Source: Aurantimonas sp965217685 (GTDB taxonomy: Bacteria; Pseudomonadota; Alphaproteobacteria; Rhizobiales; Rhizobiaceae). From it: a stretch of 64,000 bases of DNA. The notes beneath the pieces were generated by a model, which was not told where the DNA came from, ran no database searches, and was given only the letters and a program-made list of their open reading frames with translations. Made by a program: the position numbers and the translations under genes. Location: contig CBDCIZ010000003.1 of assembly GCA_965217685.1 (NCBI GenBank), forward strand, positions 3,472,001-3,536,000, given 5' to 3'. Each line of letters begins with the position of its first letter. Within the stretch, counting starts at the first letter, position 1. Below, piece by piece: positions 19,394 to 28,463 of this stretch.

Positions 19394-19539
19394 TGCTTCC
19401 AACCCCTGAAGGGCCACACGCCCGAACCGCAAGGCTACTCCAATCCTGCGCCAAGACAAGTTGAAATCAGGCATGATTACGGCATCGTTAACGTGTTGAT
19501 CGGGCGGTGGCCCCACTATTCTTCGCTGTCGGCGATCCA

Positions 19540-20823
19540 TCAGGCGAAGCGCGCTGCGGCATCGACGGCAAGACCGAGCCCGACCGAGCCGAACTCGTCC
19601 GTCTCGGCGATCTTGGCGGCGGTAAAGCGCGCCGTGATCGCTTCGCGTACCACGGGAACCAAGGCGCCGCCGCCGGTCAGGATCACCGTCTCGATCGTCG
19701 AGACCGGAACGCCGGCGAGCTTGAGCGTTGCGTCCAGCGCTTTGGAAATCTTCGATTGCAGTTCGCCGGTGGCGGCCTCGAATTCCTGCCGGGTCACCGG
19801 CAAGGCGAGATTCAGTCCCGGCTCGAAAAGCGCGATCTCCGCGCGCTCGGCGCGCGACAGCGTGATCTTGGCGGCTTCGACGGCGCCGGCCAGCCGGTGA
19901 CCGGACCTGTTGGCGAGAACATGACCGAAACGACGCAGCATCTCCGGCTCTGCCGCCTCGCGCTCCAGCCCGGCGATGTCGCGCATGACCTTCGGCGTAT
20001 AGAGCGTGTTGATGCGGTGCCAGGTGGCCATGTCGTTGAAATACCAGACTGGCATGAACCGCTTGCCATCCACTGTCGACGAGCCGAGTCCGAAATGCGG
20101 CATGACCGACGCGATGTTGAGCAGCCGGTCGAAATCCGTGCCGCCCACATGGACGCCGGAGGTGGCGAGGACATCATCAGTGCGATCGAATCGCCGGGCA
20201 CGATTGCGGCTGCTACTCTGACGAGAAAGCCGCAGGATCGAAAAGTCCGACGTGCCGCCGCCGATGTCGACGACGAGCGCAAGCTGCTCGGCCGTCACGC
20301 TTGCCTCGAAATGGAGCGCCGCCGCGACCGGCTCGTACTGGAACGCGATCTGCCTGAACCCTTGCGCCCGGGCAGCGGCTTCGAGCTGGTCCTGTGCCGC
20401 GCGGTCCGCCGCGTCGTCCTCGTCGACGAAACGGACCGGTCGCCCAAGCACCACGGTGTCGAGATCGACATCGCTTTCTTCTGAATCCGCCTCAAGACTC
20501 GAGCGTAAATGTCTTAAAAACCTACCGATAAGTGCTTCGAAGCTCATGCGCTCGCGGCCGATCGGCGTCGTTTCCCTCATCAAGGAAGAACCGAGAATCG
20601 ACTTTAGCGCCCGCATGAACCGACCCTCGGCGCCGTCGCGATATTCGAAGACCGCGGCCCGCCCGAAATAGGTCTGCCCGTCCTCGAAGGAAAAGAACAG
20701 GGCCGAGGGGATCGTCAGATCGTCGCCCTCGACCGGCAGAAGCCGGGCTTCGCCGCCGGGTTCGCAAAGCGCGAGCGTCGAGTTCGTCGTACCGAAATCG
20801 AGGCCGGCGAAGGAGCGGGGCAT
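19540..20823 (-). CDS. Hsp70 family protein, YegD-like (no substrate-binding domain)
   Basis: 427 residues, only the ATPase half of an Hsp70. Nucleotide-binding motifs are present: phosphate-1 AGLDFGTTNSTLAL near residue 5, phosphate-2 VVDIGGGTSDFSIL near 190, GVHVGGTDFD near 230 and the adenosine motif VILTGGGALVP near 390. The C-terminal peptide-binding and lid domains are missing, as in E. coli YegD. ATG 20823 is preferred to the in-frame GTG at 20862. Function is not established for this subfamily; it is probably cytoplasmic. Confidence 0.9.
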   Translation of the reverse strand: MPRSFAGLDFGTTNSTLALCEPGGEARLLPVEGDDLTIPSALFFSFEDGQTYFGRAAVFEYRDGAEGRFMRALKSILGSSLMRETTPIGRERMSFEALIGRFLRHLRSSLEADSEESDVDLDTVVLGRPVRFVDEDDAADRAAQDQLEAAARAQGFRQIAFQYEPVAAALHFEASVTAEQLALVVDIGGGTSDFSILRLSRQSSSRNRARRFDRTDDVLATSGVHVGGTDFDRLLNIASVMPHFGLGSSTVDGKRFMPVWYFNDMATWHRINTLYTPKVMRDIAGLEREAAEPEMLRRFGHVLANRSGHRLAGAVEAAKITLSRAERAEIALFEPGLNLALPVTRQEFEAATGELQSKISKALDATLKLAGVPVSTIETVILTGGGALVPVVREAITARFTAAKIAETDEFGSVGLGLAVDAAARFA

Positions 20824-20899
20824 GGCAGGCAACCGGGACTGCGGCACCGAAACAAGCGGCACCGTGAGGACAGGATAAAAACGAAGATGGGAGTGAGAC

Positions 20900-20974
20900 T
20901 GGTGCTGCCGCGGGGATTTGAACCCCGGGCCTCTCCCTTACCAAGGGAGTGCTCTACCCCTGAGCTACGGCAGC
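20900..20974 (-). tRNA. tRNA-Thr (anticodon GGT)
   Basis: A 75-base cloverleaf on the minus strand with encoded CCA. The acceptor GCTGCCG pairs with CGGCAGC, the anticodon stem CTCCC/GGGAG closes loop TTGGTAA (anticodon GGT, codon ACC), and the T-arm has GGTTCAAAT. Confidence 0.97.
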
Positions 20975-21310
20975 GATGGGCGCTGTTTCGTTGATTTCGC
21001 CCTGCGCGTCAACAGATGAAACGCGCGATCGAAGAGCTTTTTGTGGGCGAGCGTGCCGAGACCCATCGGCCGCCCGGCGCCGCATGATGCAGCCCGCCCG
21101 GCTGGCGCTGTCGGATCGAATAAGCGCTGGCCTCTTCGACAGCAAACGACGTTCGGTATCGCCGTCGATGTTCTCCGGGGAGCGAACCCGCGACTTTTTC
21201 CCACAATGTCGCGGCAAGCGCTGGACACGTCGAATGAGGCTTTCTATAAGGCCGCAGCTTTCGGAAACAGGCTGGCCTCTCAAGGCCGGCAAGATGTTTC
21301 ACGAAACGGC

Positions 21311-21386
21311 GCCCAGGTAGCTCAGTTGGTAGAGCATGCGACTGAAAATCGCAGTGTCGGCGGTTCGACTCCGTCCCTGGGCACCA
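21311..21386 (+). tRNA. tRNA-Phe (anticodon GAA)
   Basis: A 76-base cloverleaf with encoded CCA. The acceptor GCCCAGG pairs with CCTGGGC, the anticodon stem TGCGA/TCGCA closes loop CTGAAAA (anticodon GAA), and the T-arm holds GGTTCGACT. The next 280 bases before sthA hold no gene I can support. Confidence 0.97.
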
Positions 21387-21668
21387 TTGTTTCCCAAGTG
21401 ATGCGTTTGGTCGGACCTCGCAAAGCGGACGGCACGCTGGTGAGTTCCGGTTTTTCGGCGGCTTGAAACGTCGCCGACCGCGCGAGTAATCCGGCATGGG
21501 GCTCTGACAAGAAGCGAGGCCGCGGCGACCATTTCGCGCAAGATTGTTGCACTGCAACGGTATTCGTTTGCGTGTGCGAAATTTCCTGGCGTCTGCCCCT
21601 TGCGCTCAAAGGCCCCGCTGGGGAACCATGGGACGACGGGCGTTCCACCCGAAGCATGAGGCTCAGCC

Positions 21669-23060
21669 GTGAATCATTTCGATCTTCTGGTGATCGGCAG
21701 CGGACCGTCCGGGCGGCGCGCCGCGATTCAGGCCGCCAAGCTCAACCGGAGCGTTCTGGTGGTCGAGCGTGGGCGGCAGGTCGGCGGCGTGTCGGTGCAT
21801 ACCGGGACGATTCCGTCGAAGACCCTGCGCGAGACGGCGCTGAACCTCAGCGGCTGGCGCGAGCGCGGCTTCTATGGCCGCTCCTACCGGGTCAAGCAGG
21901 ATCTGACGGCCGAGGATCTGCGCCTGCGCCTTCACAAGACCCTCGCCCACGAGGTCGAGGTGCTGGAGCATCAATTCGCCCGCAACAAGGTGATGACGAT
22001 CCGCGGCGAGGCCCGCTTCGTCGACCCGAACACGGTGGAGATCACCACCGACAACGGCGAGACCGGGCGCTACACGGCCGACAACTTCATGATCGCCGTC
22101 GGCACCGTGCCGTTTCGGCCGGACTACATTCCCTTCGACGGCAAGACCGTTTTCGACAGCGACGAGGTGCTGGACATCCCCGAACTGCCGCGCTCGCTGA
22201 CAGTGATCGGGGCCGGGGTGATCGGCGTGGAATACGCCACGATCTTCAACGCCCTCGACGTGCGGGTCACGTTGGTCGAGCCACGCGACTCGATGCTCGA
22301 CTTCATCGACTCTGAGCTTCTGGAGGACTTCACCTACCAGTTGCGCGACCGCGGCATGACGCTGCGCTTCGGCAAGAAGGTCGAGCGCGTGACGCGCAGC
22401 GACGACGGTTGCGAGATCGTTCTGGAAGGCGGACGGACGGTGCGGTCGCAGATGCTGCTTTTCGCGGCCGGTCGCATCGGCGCGACCGACACGCTCAACC
22501 TTCCGGCCTGCGGCCTGACGGCCGATCATCGCGGCCGGCTCTCGGTCGACGCCGGCACGTTGCAGACCAGCGTGCCGCACATCTACGCTGCTGGCGACGT
22601 CATCGGCTTTCCGAGCCTCGCGTCCACCTCGATGGAACAGGGCCGCATCGCCGCCTGCCACGCCCTCGGCGTGCTGGTGCACGACCTGCCGGACTATTTC
22701 CCTTACGGCATCTATTCGGTGCCGGAGATCTCGACGGTCGGCATGTCGGAGGAAGAGGTCGTCGAGCGCGGCATTCCATATGAAAGCGGTATCGCGCGTT
22801 TCCGCGAGACGTCGCGCGGCCATATCATGGGCCTCGATCAGGGCATGCTGAAAATGCTGTTTTCGCTCAAGACCCGCCGGCTTCTGGGCTGCCACATCGT
22901 CGGCGAAGGCGCGACCGAACTCGTCCACATCGGCCAGGCGGTGCTCAACCTCAAAGGCACGCTCGACTATTTCGTCGAGAACACCTTCAACTATCCGACG
23001 CTGGCCGAGGCGTACAAGATTGCGGCGTTGGATGCATACAACCGGATGGGCGAGCGGTGA
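21669..23060 (+). CDS. sthA: Soluble NAD(P)+ transhydrogenase (Si-specific)
   Basis: FAD-dependent enzyme that exchanges reducing power between NADPH and NAD+. The 463-residue product has the Rossmann FAD motif VIGSGPSGRRAA at the N-terminus, a second dinucleotide fold VIGAGVIGVEYA near residue 180, and YAAGDVIGFPSLAS near 310. In the place of the redox disulfide of lipoamide dehydrogenases it has GGVSVHTGTIPSK, with no cysteine pair, which separates SthA from its relatives. The C-terminal dimerisation domain is complete. Its stop is 8 bases from the end of the opposing DUF2283 gene. Confidence 0.93.
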   Translation: MNHFDLLVIGSGPSGRRAAIQAAKLNRSVLVVERGRQVGGVSVHTGTIPSKTLRETALNLSGWRERGFYGRSYRVKQDLTAEDLRLRLHKTLAHEVEVLEHQFARNKVMTIRGEARFVDPNTVEITTDNGETGRYTADNFMIAVGTVPFRPDYIPFDGKTVFDSDEVLDIPELPRSLTVIGAGVIGVEYATIFNALDVRVTLVEPRDSMLDFIDSELLEDFTYQLRDRGMTLRFGKKVERVTRSDDGCEIVLEGGRTVRSQMLLFAAGRIGATDTLNLPACGLTADHRGRLSVDAGTLQTSVPHIYAAGDVIGFPSLASTSMEQGRIAACHALGVLVHDLPDYFPYGIYSVPEISTVGMSEEEVVERGIPYESGIARFRETSRGHIMGLDQGMLKMLFSLKTRRLLGCHIVGEGATELVHIGQAVLNLKGTLDYFVENTFNYPTLAEAYKIAALDAYNRMGER

Positions 23061-23068
23061 GCATCACG

Positions 23069-23290
23069 TCATTCGGCCGCGTCGGAACGCCAAGGGCCAG
23101 GCAGACGCGCCGACTGCCATGGGCCCGGCGCCAGAACCTTGCTGGCCGAAAGGATTTCTATCCCAAGAATCCGGCCCGCTTCGTCAACATCGTAGAGAAA
23201 CGGTCCCGTTTCCTGTGTGTGATCTATGGTGCCGCAGGCCACGGTGAAATAGGCCGCGTCGGCTTCCGGGTCGTAAGTCATGTCGATCAT
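23069..23290 (-). CDS. DUF2283 domain-containing small protein
   Basis: 73 residues matching the DUF2283 pattern: start MTYDPEADAAYFTV, then TGPFLYDVDEAGRILGIEIL, where the D..G...GIEIL turn-strand is the family core. DUF2283 proteins often pair with a DUF4258 protein, a suspected toxin-antitoxin-like pair, but no DUF4258 gene adjoins this copy. The start could also be the second ATG, at 23281. The 178 bases between it and lepA contain only short frames. Confidence 0.72.
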   Translation of the reverse strand: MIDMTYDPEADAAYFTVACGTIDHTQETGPFLYDVDEAGRILGIEILSASKVLAPGPWQSARLPGPWRSDAAE

Positions 23291-23468
23291 GGTTAGCGAC
23301 GATCAGATCGGGTCTCTCAGCTTTGTGATGACCAACTGAGCCATATCGGGGTCGTACCGCTCTCGACCGTCCCGGCCCTGCGCTTGCGCTTCGGGCGTTC
23401 GTCACTGAAATCGATTCACTGGATCGATTTCTCGGGAAGCGAAGCGACGCTGGCCTCCCGACCGCTTC

Positions 23469-25289
23469 TCACCCGTCCATCTTCAGCGCGGCGATGAACG
23501 CTTCTTGCGGGATGTCGACCTTGCCGAACTGGCGCATGCGCTTCTTGCCCTCCTTCTGCTTGTCGAGAAGCTTGCGCTTGCGCGTGGCGTCCCCGCCGTA
23601 ACATTTGGCGGTGACGTCCTTTCTGAGGGCCGAAATGGTCTCGCGGGCGATGACCTTGCCGCCGATCGCCGCCTGGATCGGGATCTTGAACAGGTGGTTC
23701 GGGATCAGCTCTTTCAGCTTCTCGCACATGCCGCGTCCGCGTCGCTCCGCCTGACTGCGGTGAACGAGCATGGAAAGCGCGTCGACCGGTTCGGCGTTGA
23801 CGAGGACGCTCATCTTGACGAGGTCGCCTTCGCGGTAGTCGGCGAGGTGATAGTCGAACGAGGCGTAGCCCTTGGAGATGGATTTCAGCCGGTCGTAGAA
23901 GTCGAAGACCACCTCGTTGAGCGGTAGTTCATAGGCGACGAGCGCGCGTTTGCCGACATAGGAAAGATCGGTCTGGACGCCGCGCCGTTCCTGGCAGAGC
24001 GTCAATATGTTGCCGAGATAATCGTCGGGCGTCAGGATCGTCGCCTTGATCCAGGGCTCCTCGATGGCGGCGATCTTCATGACGTCCGGCATGTCGGCCG
24101 GGTTGTGCAACTGGATCGTGTCGCCATTCGTCAGCTTGATGTCATAGACGACGCTCGGCGCGGTCGCGATCAGATCGAGATCGAACTCGCGTGAGAGCCG
24201 CTCCTGGATGATCTCCAGATGCAGGAGCCCAAGGAAGCCGCAGCGGAAGCCGAAGCCGAGGGCGGCCGAGCTCTCCATTTCGAAGGAAAAGCTCGCATCG
24301 TTGAGGCGCAGCTTGCCCATGGCGGCGCGCAGATCGTCGAAATCGGCGGCATCGACGGGAAAGAGGCCGCAGAAGACCACCGGCTGGGCCGGCTTGAAGC
24401 CTGGCAGCATGGTCGTCGTCGGGCGCTTGTCCTCGGTGATCGTGTCGCCGACACGCGTATCGGCGACCTCCTTGATCGAAGCGGTGATGAAGCCGAGTTC
24501 GCCGGGGCCGAGGGCGTCGACCTGGACCATGGCCGGGGTGAAGACGCCGACCCGGTCGACCGGATATCTTGCGTCCGTGCCCATCATGCGGACCGTCTGG
24601 CCCCTCTTCAGCTCGCCGTCGATGATGCGGACCAGGACGATGACGCCAAGATAGGCGTCGTACCACGAGTCGACGAGCATCGCCTTGAGCGGCGCCTTGC
24701 GGTCGCCTTCCTTGGGGGCGGGCAGGCGGTGGACGATGGCCTCCAGCACGTCCTCGATGCCGAGGCCGGATTTGGCCGAGATCATCACTGCGTCCGAGGC
24801 GTCGAGGCCGATGACGTCCTCGATCTGTTCCTTGACCTTATCGGGCTCGGCGGCCGGCAGGTCGATCTTGTTGAGAACCGGAACGATTTCTAGGTTGCCG
24901 TCGAGGGCGAGATAGACGTTGGCGAGCGTCTGCGCCTCGACCCCCTGCGCCGCATCGACGACCAGCAGCGCGCCCTCGCAGGCGGCAAGGCTGCGCGAGA
25001 CCTCATAGGCGAAGTCGACATGGCCCGGCGTGTCGATGAGATTGAGGACGTAGGTCTCGCCGTTCTTCGCCGTATAGTGCAGGCGCACGGTCTGCGCCTT
25101 GATGGTGATGCCACGCTCGCGCTCGATGTCCATCGAATCGAGCACCTGCTCCTTCATCTGACGAATATCGAGACCCCCGGTCGACTGGATCAGGCGGTCG
25201 GCGAGGGTCGATTTCCCATGGTCGATATGGGCAACGATCGAGAAATTGCGGATATGGGAGAGGGGGGTATTCGCGGGCATGGTGCTCAT
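23469..25289 (-). CDS. lepA: Elongation factor 4 (LepA), ribosome back-translocase GTPase
   Basis: Cytoplasmic/membrane-associated translational GTPase that acts on stalled or mistranslocated ribosomes. 606 residues, normal length. G-domain motifs are intact: AHIDHGKST at 20-28, the ERERGITIKAQ switch I region, DTPGHVDF, and NKIDLP. The LepA-specific C-terminal domain is present (KCYGGDATRKRKLLDKQKEGKKRMR contains the signature, read near residues 565-590). The ATG at 25289 is used; an ATG three codons later is also possible. Confidence 0.96.
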   Translation of the reverse strand: MSTMPANTPLSHIRNFSIVAHIDHGKSTLADRLIQSTGGLDIRQMKEQVLDSMDIERERGITIKAQTVRLHYTAKNGETYVLNLIDTPGHVDFAYEVSRSLAACEGALLVVDAAQGVEAQTLANVYLALDGNLEIVPVLNKIDLPAAEPDKVKEQIEDVIGLDASDAVMISAKSGLGIEDVLEAIVHRLPAPKEGDRKAPLKAMLVDSWYDAYLGVIVLVRIIDGELKRGQTVRMMGTDARYPVDRVGVFTPAMVQVDALGPGELGFITASIKEVADTRVGDTITEDKRPTTTMLPGFKPAQPVVFCGLFPVDAADFDDLRAAMGKLRLNDASFSFEMESSAALGFGFRCGFLGLLHLEIIQERLSREFDLDLIATAPSVVYDIKLTNGDTIQLHNPADMPDVMKIAAIEEPWIKATILTPDDYLGNILTLCQERRGVQTDLSYVGKRALVAYELPLNEVVFDFYDRLKSISKGYASFDYHLADYREGDLVKMSVLVNAEPVDALSMLVHRSQAERRGRGMCEKLKELIPNHLFKIPIQAAIGGKVIARETISALRKDVTAKCYGGDATRKRKLLDKQKEGKKRMRQFGKVDIPQEAFIAALKMDG

Positions 25290-25707
25290 GCCCGCGATAT
25301 AGAGGCATAACCGGCCTCATGGAAGCCGGTTCTCGGCCCGAGTTGGCAGCAGTCGATCCGGGGATTGCCGATGGGCCGGCCCCGATAAGCTGGTCCCGAT
25401 GGGCGGCGTTGCCGATCAGCCGCAGATTTCGAAGCCGCCGAGATTGAGGCAATGGCCCGGCCGCGGCCTGAAGCCGCCGGTCAGGCGCCGACACAGGCGC
25501 CGCCTTTGCGCGAATTTCGTTTCCGCTTCCGCCAAGGGGGCATCCGCCCCGTCTGCCGCGTGTTCGCAAGGGCCGGCTCTTGCGAAGCTTCGACCATCCG
25601 ATGGCTGCATGAGGGATTCGCCCCCGGGGGCTTGCGTTCGGCGGGCTCGGATCCCCACACTTCGGTGAGGCGGGACGCTGCCCGATTCCTTCGAGCGAGA
25701 GGACGAC
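25290..25707. other. Gene-free interval between lepA and CHAD gene
   Basis: 418 bases between two divergent starts. It holds an 8-bp hairpin, TTCGCAAG / CTTGCGAA (25563-25570 with 25579-25586), with a self-complementary loop and no T tract, so not a terminator. Otherwise I see nothing I can name. The frames crossing it look like chance GC-rich ORFs. Confidence 0.4.
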
Positions 25708-26778
25708 ATGGCTTTCACGATCGATCCGGGCACCCCGCTCGACGCCGAAATCCGGCGCTTGGCGGGCGCCCAACTCCTGCGGATCGAAAAGGTGCTCGGT
25801 GGTTTGCGGGACGACGACAGACCGGCAGCCAATTCGGCAACGCCCGCTGCCGAAGGCGCAGACGGGTCTGTGGCGGACGAACGGCGTCAAGCTGCGGTGT
25901 TCGAGGCCCGCAAGCGGCTGAAGAAGCTGCGCGGGTTGATCCGGCTCGTACGCGACGTCGCACCACGCTTCTACGCCGACCACAATGCGCGCTACCGTGA
26001 CGCTGCCGCGGGGCTGTCGAAGGTTCGCGATCGCTCGGCGGTGGTTGATGCTCTGGACCGGTTGGTGACACACCATGCCGGCCGGATCGAGCCCGGTGCT
26101 TTCGCCCGGACTCGCACGATCCTGATGCGGAATAACACACTGAAGCGGAATCCCGCGGCCTCGCCTGCATCGACGGCCGAAGAGCCCGACGATGCTGTAA
26201 TGGCAGCCATCGACGTCGCCCTGCGCGACGTTGGTGAAGCGCGCCATCGCATGGATGGTTTCGTCATCAAGCGCTCCAAAAAGCCGGCGAAAATTCTCGC
26301 CAAGGGTTTTTCGCGCAACTACGGCAAGGCGAAGCGCCAACTGGACGCGCTGGAACGGGGCAGCGACGCAGAGGCGTTTCACACGCTGCGCAAGCTGGTG
26401 AAATACCACCGGTTCCATCTGCGGCTCCTGGGTTCGGCCTGGCCGGAGCTGTTCGCGCCGATGGTCGCCTCCGCCAGGTCGGTGGTCGACGATCTCGGCC
26501 ACGATCACGATTACGAGGTGTTGCGCGAATCCGTGCTGGCCATGCCGGGCGAGGGAGGAGACGCCCTGCCGGCAAGAGAGGTGTCGCTGCTTTTTGCGCT
26601 GCTCGACCAGCGCCAGGAAGAACTGCGCACATCTGCACTTGCCGGCGCACGGCGGCTTCTCGTCGTCGAGCCGAAGGCGGTGCAGCGCTGGATTTGCAGA
26701 CAATTGGAACTCGCGGCCGAAACGGTGCCCGACGCGGCGATTTCGGGCGTCCCGTCAGCGAAAACGGACGGCAATTGA
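25708..26778 (+). CDS. CHAD domain-containing protein
   Basis: 356 residues, helical and rich in His, Arg and Lys. The CHAD (conserved histidine alpha-helical) domain binds inorganic polyphosphate. Visible are the first conserved module, FEARKRLKKLRGLIRLVRD (residues ~70-88), and the second, FHTLRKLVKYHRFHLRLL (near 228-245), each with the basic helices that line the phosphate pore, and DDLGHDHDYEVL. No CYTH triphosphatase domain precedes it, so this is a stand-alone CHAD protein. It is probably cytoplasmic and associated with polyphosphate. Confidence 0.88.
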   Translation: MAFTIDPGTPLDAEIRRLAGAQLLRIEKVLGGLRDDDRPAANSATPAAEGADGSVADERRQAAVFEARKRLKKLRGLIRLVRDVAPRFYADHNARYRDAAAGLSKVRDRSAVVDALDRLVTHHAGRIEPGAFARTRTILMRNNTLKRNPAASPASTAEEPDDAVMAAIDVALRDVGEARHRMDGFVIKRSKKPAKILAKGFSRNYGKAKRQLDALERGSDAEAFHTLRKLVKYHRFHLRLLGSAWPELFAPMVASARSVVDDLGHDHDYEVLRESVLAMPGEGGDALPAREVSLLFALLDQRQEELRTSALAGARRLLVVEPKAVQRWICRQLELAAETVPDAAISGVPSAKTDGN

Positions 26779-27063
26779 ACGGCCCGTTGGGTCCGGACGA
26801 ATCTGCGCTATCTACGGGCACGCGAATGGCCTGCCCGGATGACAGAAGCCGTCCGATAAGTATGCTTGGTGGGGTTCACGCCAATTGGCGAGGCGAGTTC
26901 GATAAGTTCGCGTCTCGATCGGCGCGCAGAGCCGGCCGGCGATTTCAAGGCTGTGCCGGATGGTGACGAATTCGCCAGCGCCGATCGACCAAATTCCGCG
27001 AATGCGGCCTGAAGAGTGCCGGAATGCATTACCGATCCGTCGTGCAAGCCAGGAAGAAGCGCC

Positions 27064-27543
27064 ATGACCCTTTCGACGATCCTCAGCGTTGCCGTGTTTT
27101 TCTCACTTGTCTTCCTCGTCGCAATGAGCGGTGCGATCTTCAAGCCCGGGCCGTGGTACGAGACCCTCGACAAACCGTCCTGGACCCCGCCGAACTGGAT
27201 GTTTCCGGTGGTCTGGTCGGCCCTTTACGTGATGATCGCGGTGGCCGGATGGCGGGTCTACCGGGAGGCCGGGCTCGTCATGCTGCCCTTCGCCGTTTAC
27301 CTCCTGCAACTGGCGCTCAATGCGGCGTGGTCGGCGCTGTTTTTCGGCATCCGCCGGGCCGATCTCGCCTATGTCGACGTTGTGGCGCTATGGATCGCCG
27401 TGGCGGTCAATATCGCGCTGTTCCTGCCGATCGACCCTGTCGCGGGCTGGTTGCTTGTCCCCTACCTCGTTTGGGTGACCATCGCGTCGTGCCTGAACTT
27501 TTCGGTCTGGCGGCGCAACAAGGAGCGATTCTCGACCGCTTGA
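27064..27543 (+). CDS. tspO: TspO/MBR family tryptophan-rich sensory protein
   Basis: 159-residue protein of five membrane helices. TspO signature residues are visible: WYETLDKPSWTPPNW in the first loop, VWSALYVMIAVAGW in helix 2, and LNAAWSALFFG in helix 3. In purple bacteria TspO (CrtK) modulates pigment gene expression and tetrapyrrole export. It sits tail to tail with bchO, 26 bases apart, which suits a tetrapyrrole role. The ATG at 27064 follows AGGAAG. The ~285 bases upstream hold no gene. Confidence 0.92.
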   Translation: MTLSTILSVAVFFSLVFLVAMSGAIFKPGPWYETLDKPSWTPPNWMFPVVWSALYVMIAVAGWRVYREAGLVMLPFAVYLLQLALNAAWSALFFGIRRADLAYVDVVALWIAVAVNIALFLPIDPVAGWLLVPYLVWVTIASCLNFSVWRRNKERFSTA

Positions 27544-27569
27544 TGCGCGCCGTTCGGGCCGGACGCGGA

Positions 27570-28463
27570 TCAGCCGGCCTGTCCGGTTTGCCGTGACCGT
27601 TCAATGGCTGCAATGATCGCCGCGGCCACCTTCTGCGGCGCCTCTTCGTGGGCAAGATGGCCAAAGCCCGGCAAAGTGACGACGTCCGCGTTGGGCACCA
27701 TCCGCGCCACCTGGTGCGATACCTCGGGAGGGATCGCACGGTCGCGGGTGCCGACCATCAGCGTGAGCGGAACGGTCAGCTTCGGCAGATCGCGGCGCAG
27801 GGATTCCAGATCCCAGTTCGCCATCATCTTCAGGGCACCCGCGACGTGGGATGAACTCGCCAGCAGCCGCTCGTAATAGGCGAGACCCTCGGGCGTGATG
27901 TGCGAACCGGTGCTCTCCATCAGCCGCGCCACGGCACCGCCCGTGCGGGCCCGCCAGGAAAAGAAGCGCGGCGCCAGCGGATTGAGAAACAGGATTCTGG
28001 CGAGTTGCGGAAACAGTTGCGCGGCAAGGCCGGGAAATGGCAGCAGCGCGCCGTTGAGCGAGACGATCTGCCGCGGTGCGATTCGACCGTCGAGCGCCAT
28101 CCGAATGAGGACGGCCGCCCCCGCCGAATGTCCCACGGCATAGGCCGGCACGATCTCCAGTTTTTGCAACAACGCACCGATCAGCCGACTCATGACGGCC
28201 ATGGACGGCGGCTCGCCGCGCGGATGGCTCGAAAAGCCATGTCCCGGCAGGTCGACCATGACGACGGTGAAGCGCTCGGCCAGCGGTTTGGCGAGATCAC
28301 GAAACGAATGGGTCGAGGCGCCGGTGCCGTGCAGCATCAGCAGCGGCGGGCCGGCACCTAGCATCTGCACGTGAAAGCGCATCCGGCCGGCTTCGACGAT
28401 ACGGCTGGCGTGCCGGTGCGGCCAGTCGAGACCATCGCGGGTAAGGTCGAGTGAACGGCTCAT
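27570..28463 (-). CDS. bchO: BchO, alpha/beta hydrolase of the Mg-chelatase operon
   Basis: 297-residue alpha/beta hydrolase assigned to bacteriochlorophyll synthesis as an Mg-chelatase accessory; its exact reaction is unsettled. The nucleophile elbow GHSAGAA (near residue 112) carries the serine, an acid lies in GTRDRAIP, and the histidine in GFGHLAHEEAP. The segment WPHRHASRIVEAGRMRFHVQ near the start and LFLNPLAPRFFSWRA in the lid are BchO-like and separate it from generic hydrolases. Its start overlaps the bchD stop (ATGA), giving the standard bchI-bchD-bchO operon. Confidence 0.88.
   Translation of the reverse strand: MSRSLDLTRDGLDWPHRHASRIVEAGRMRFHVQMLGAGPPLLMLHGTGASTHSFRDLAKPLAERFTVVMVDLPGHGFSSHPRGEPPSMAVMSRLIGALLQKLEIVPAYAVGHSAGAAVLIRMALDGRIAPRQIVSLNGALLPFPGLAAQLFPQLARILFLNPLAPRFFSWRARTGGAVARLMESTGSHITPEGLAYYERLLASSSHVAGALKMMANWDLESLRRDLPKLTVPLTLMVGTRDRAIPPEVSHQVARMVPNADVVTLPGFGHLAHEEAPQKVAAAIIAAIERSRQTGQAG

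Noticed and set aside
23291..23405. FitA-like antitoxin or DUF4258 partner upstream of the DUF2283 gene
   Set aside because: A short frame reads MAQLVITKLRDPI then stops after 13 residues; its upstream extension stops too. Not enough for a gene or a clear remnant.
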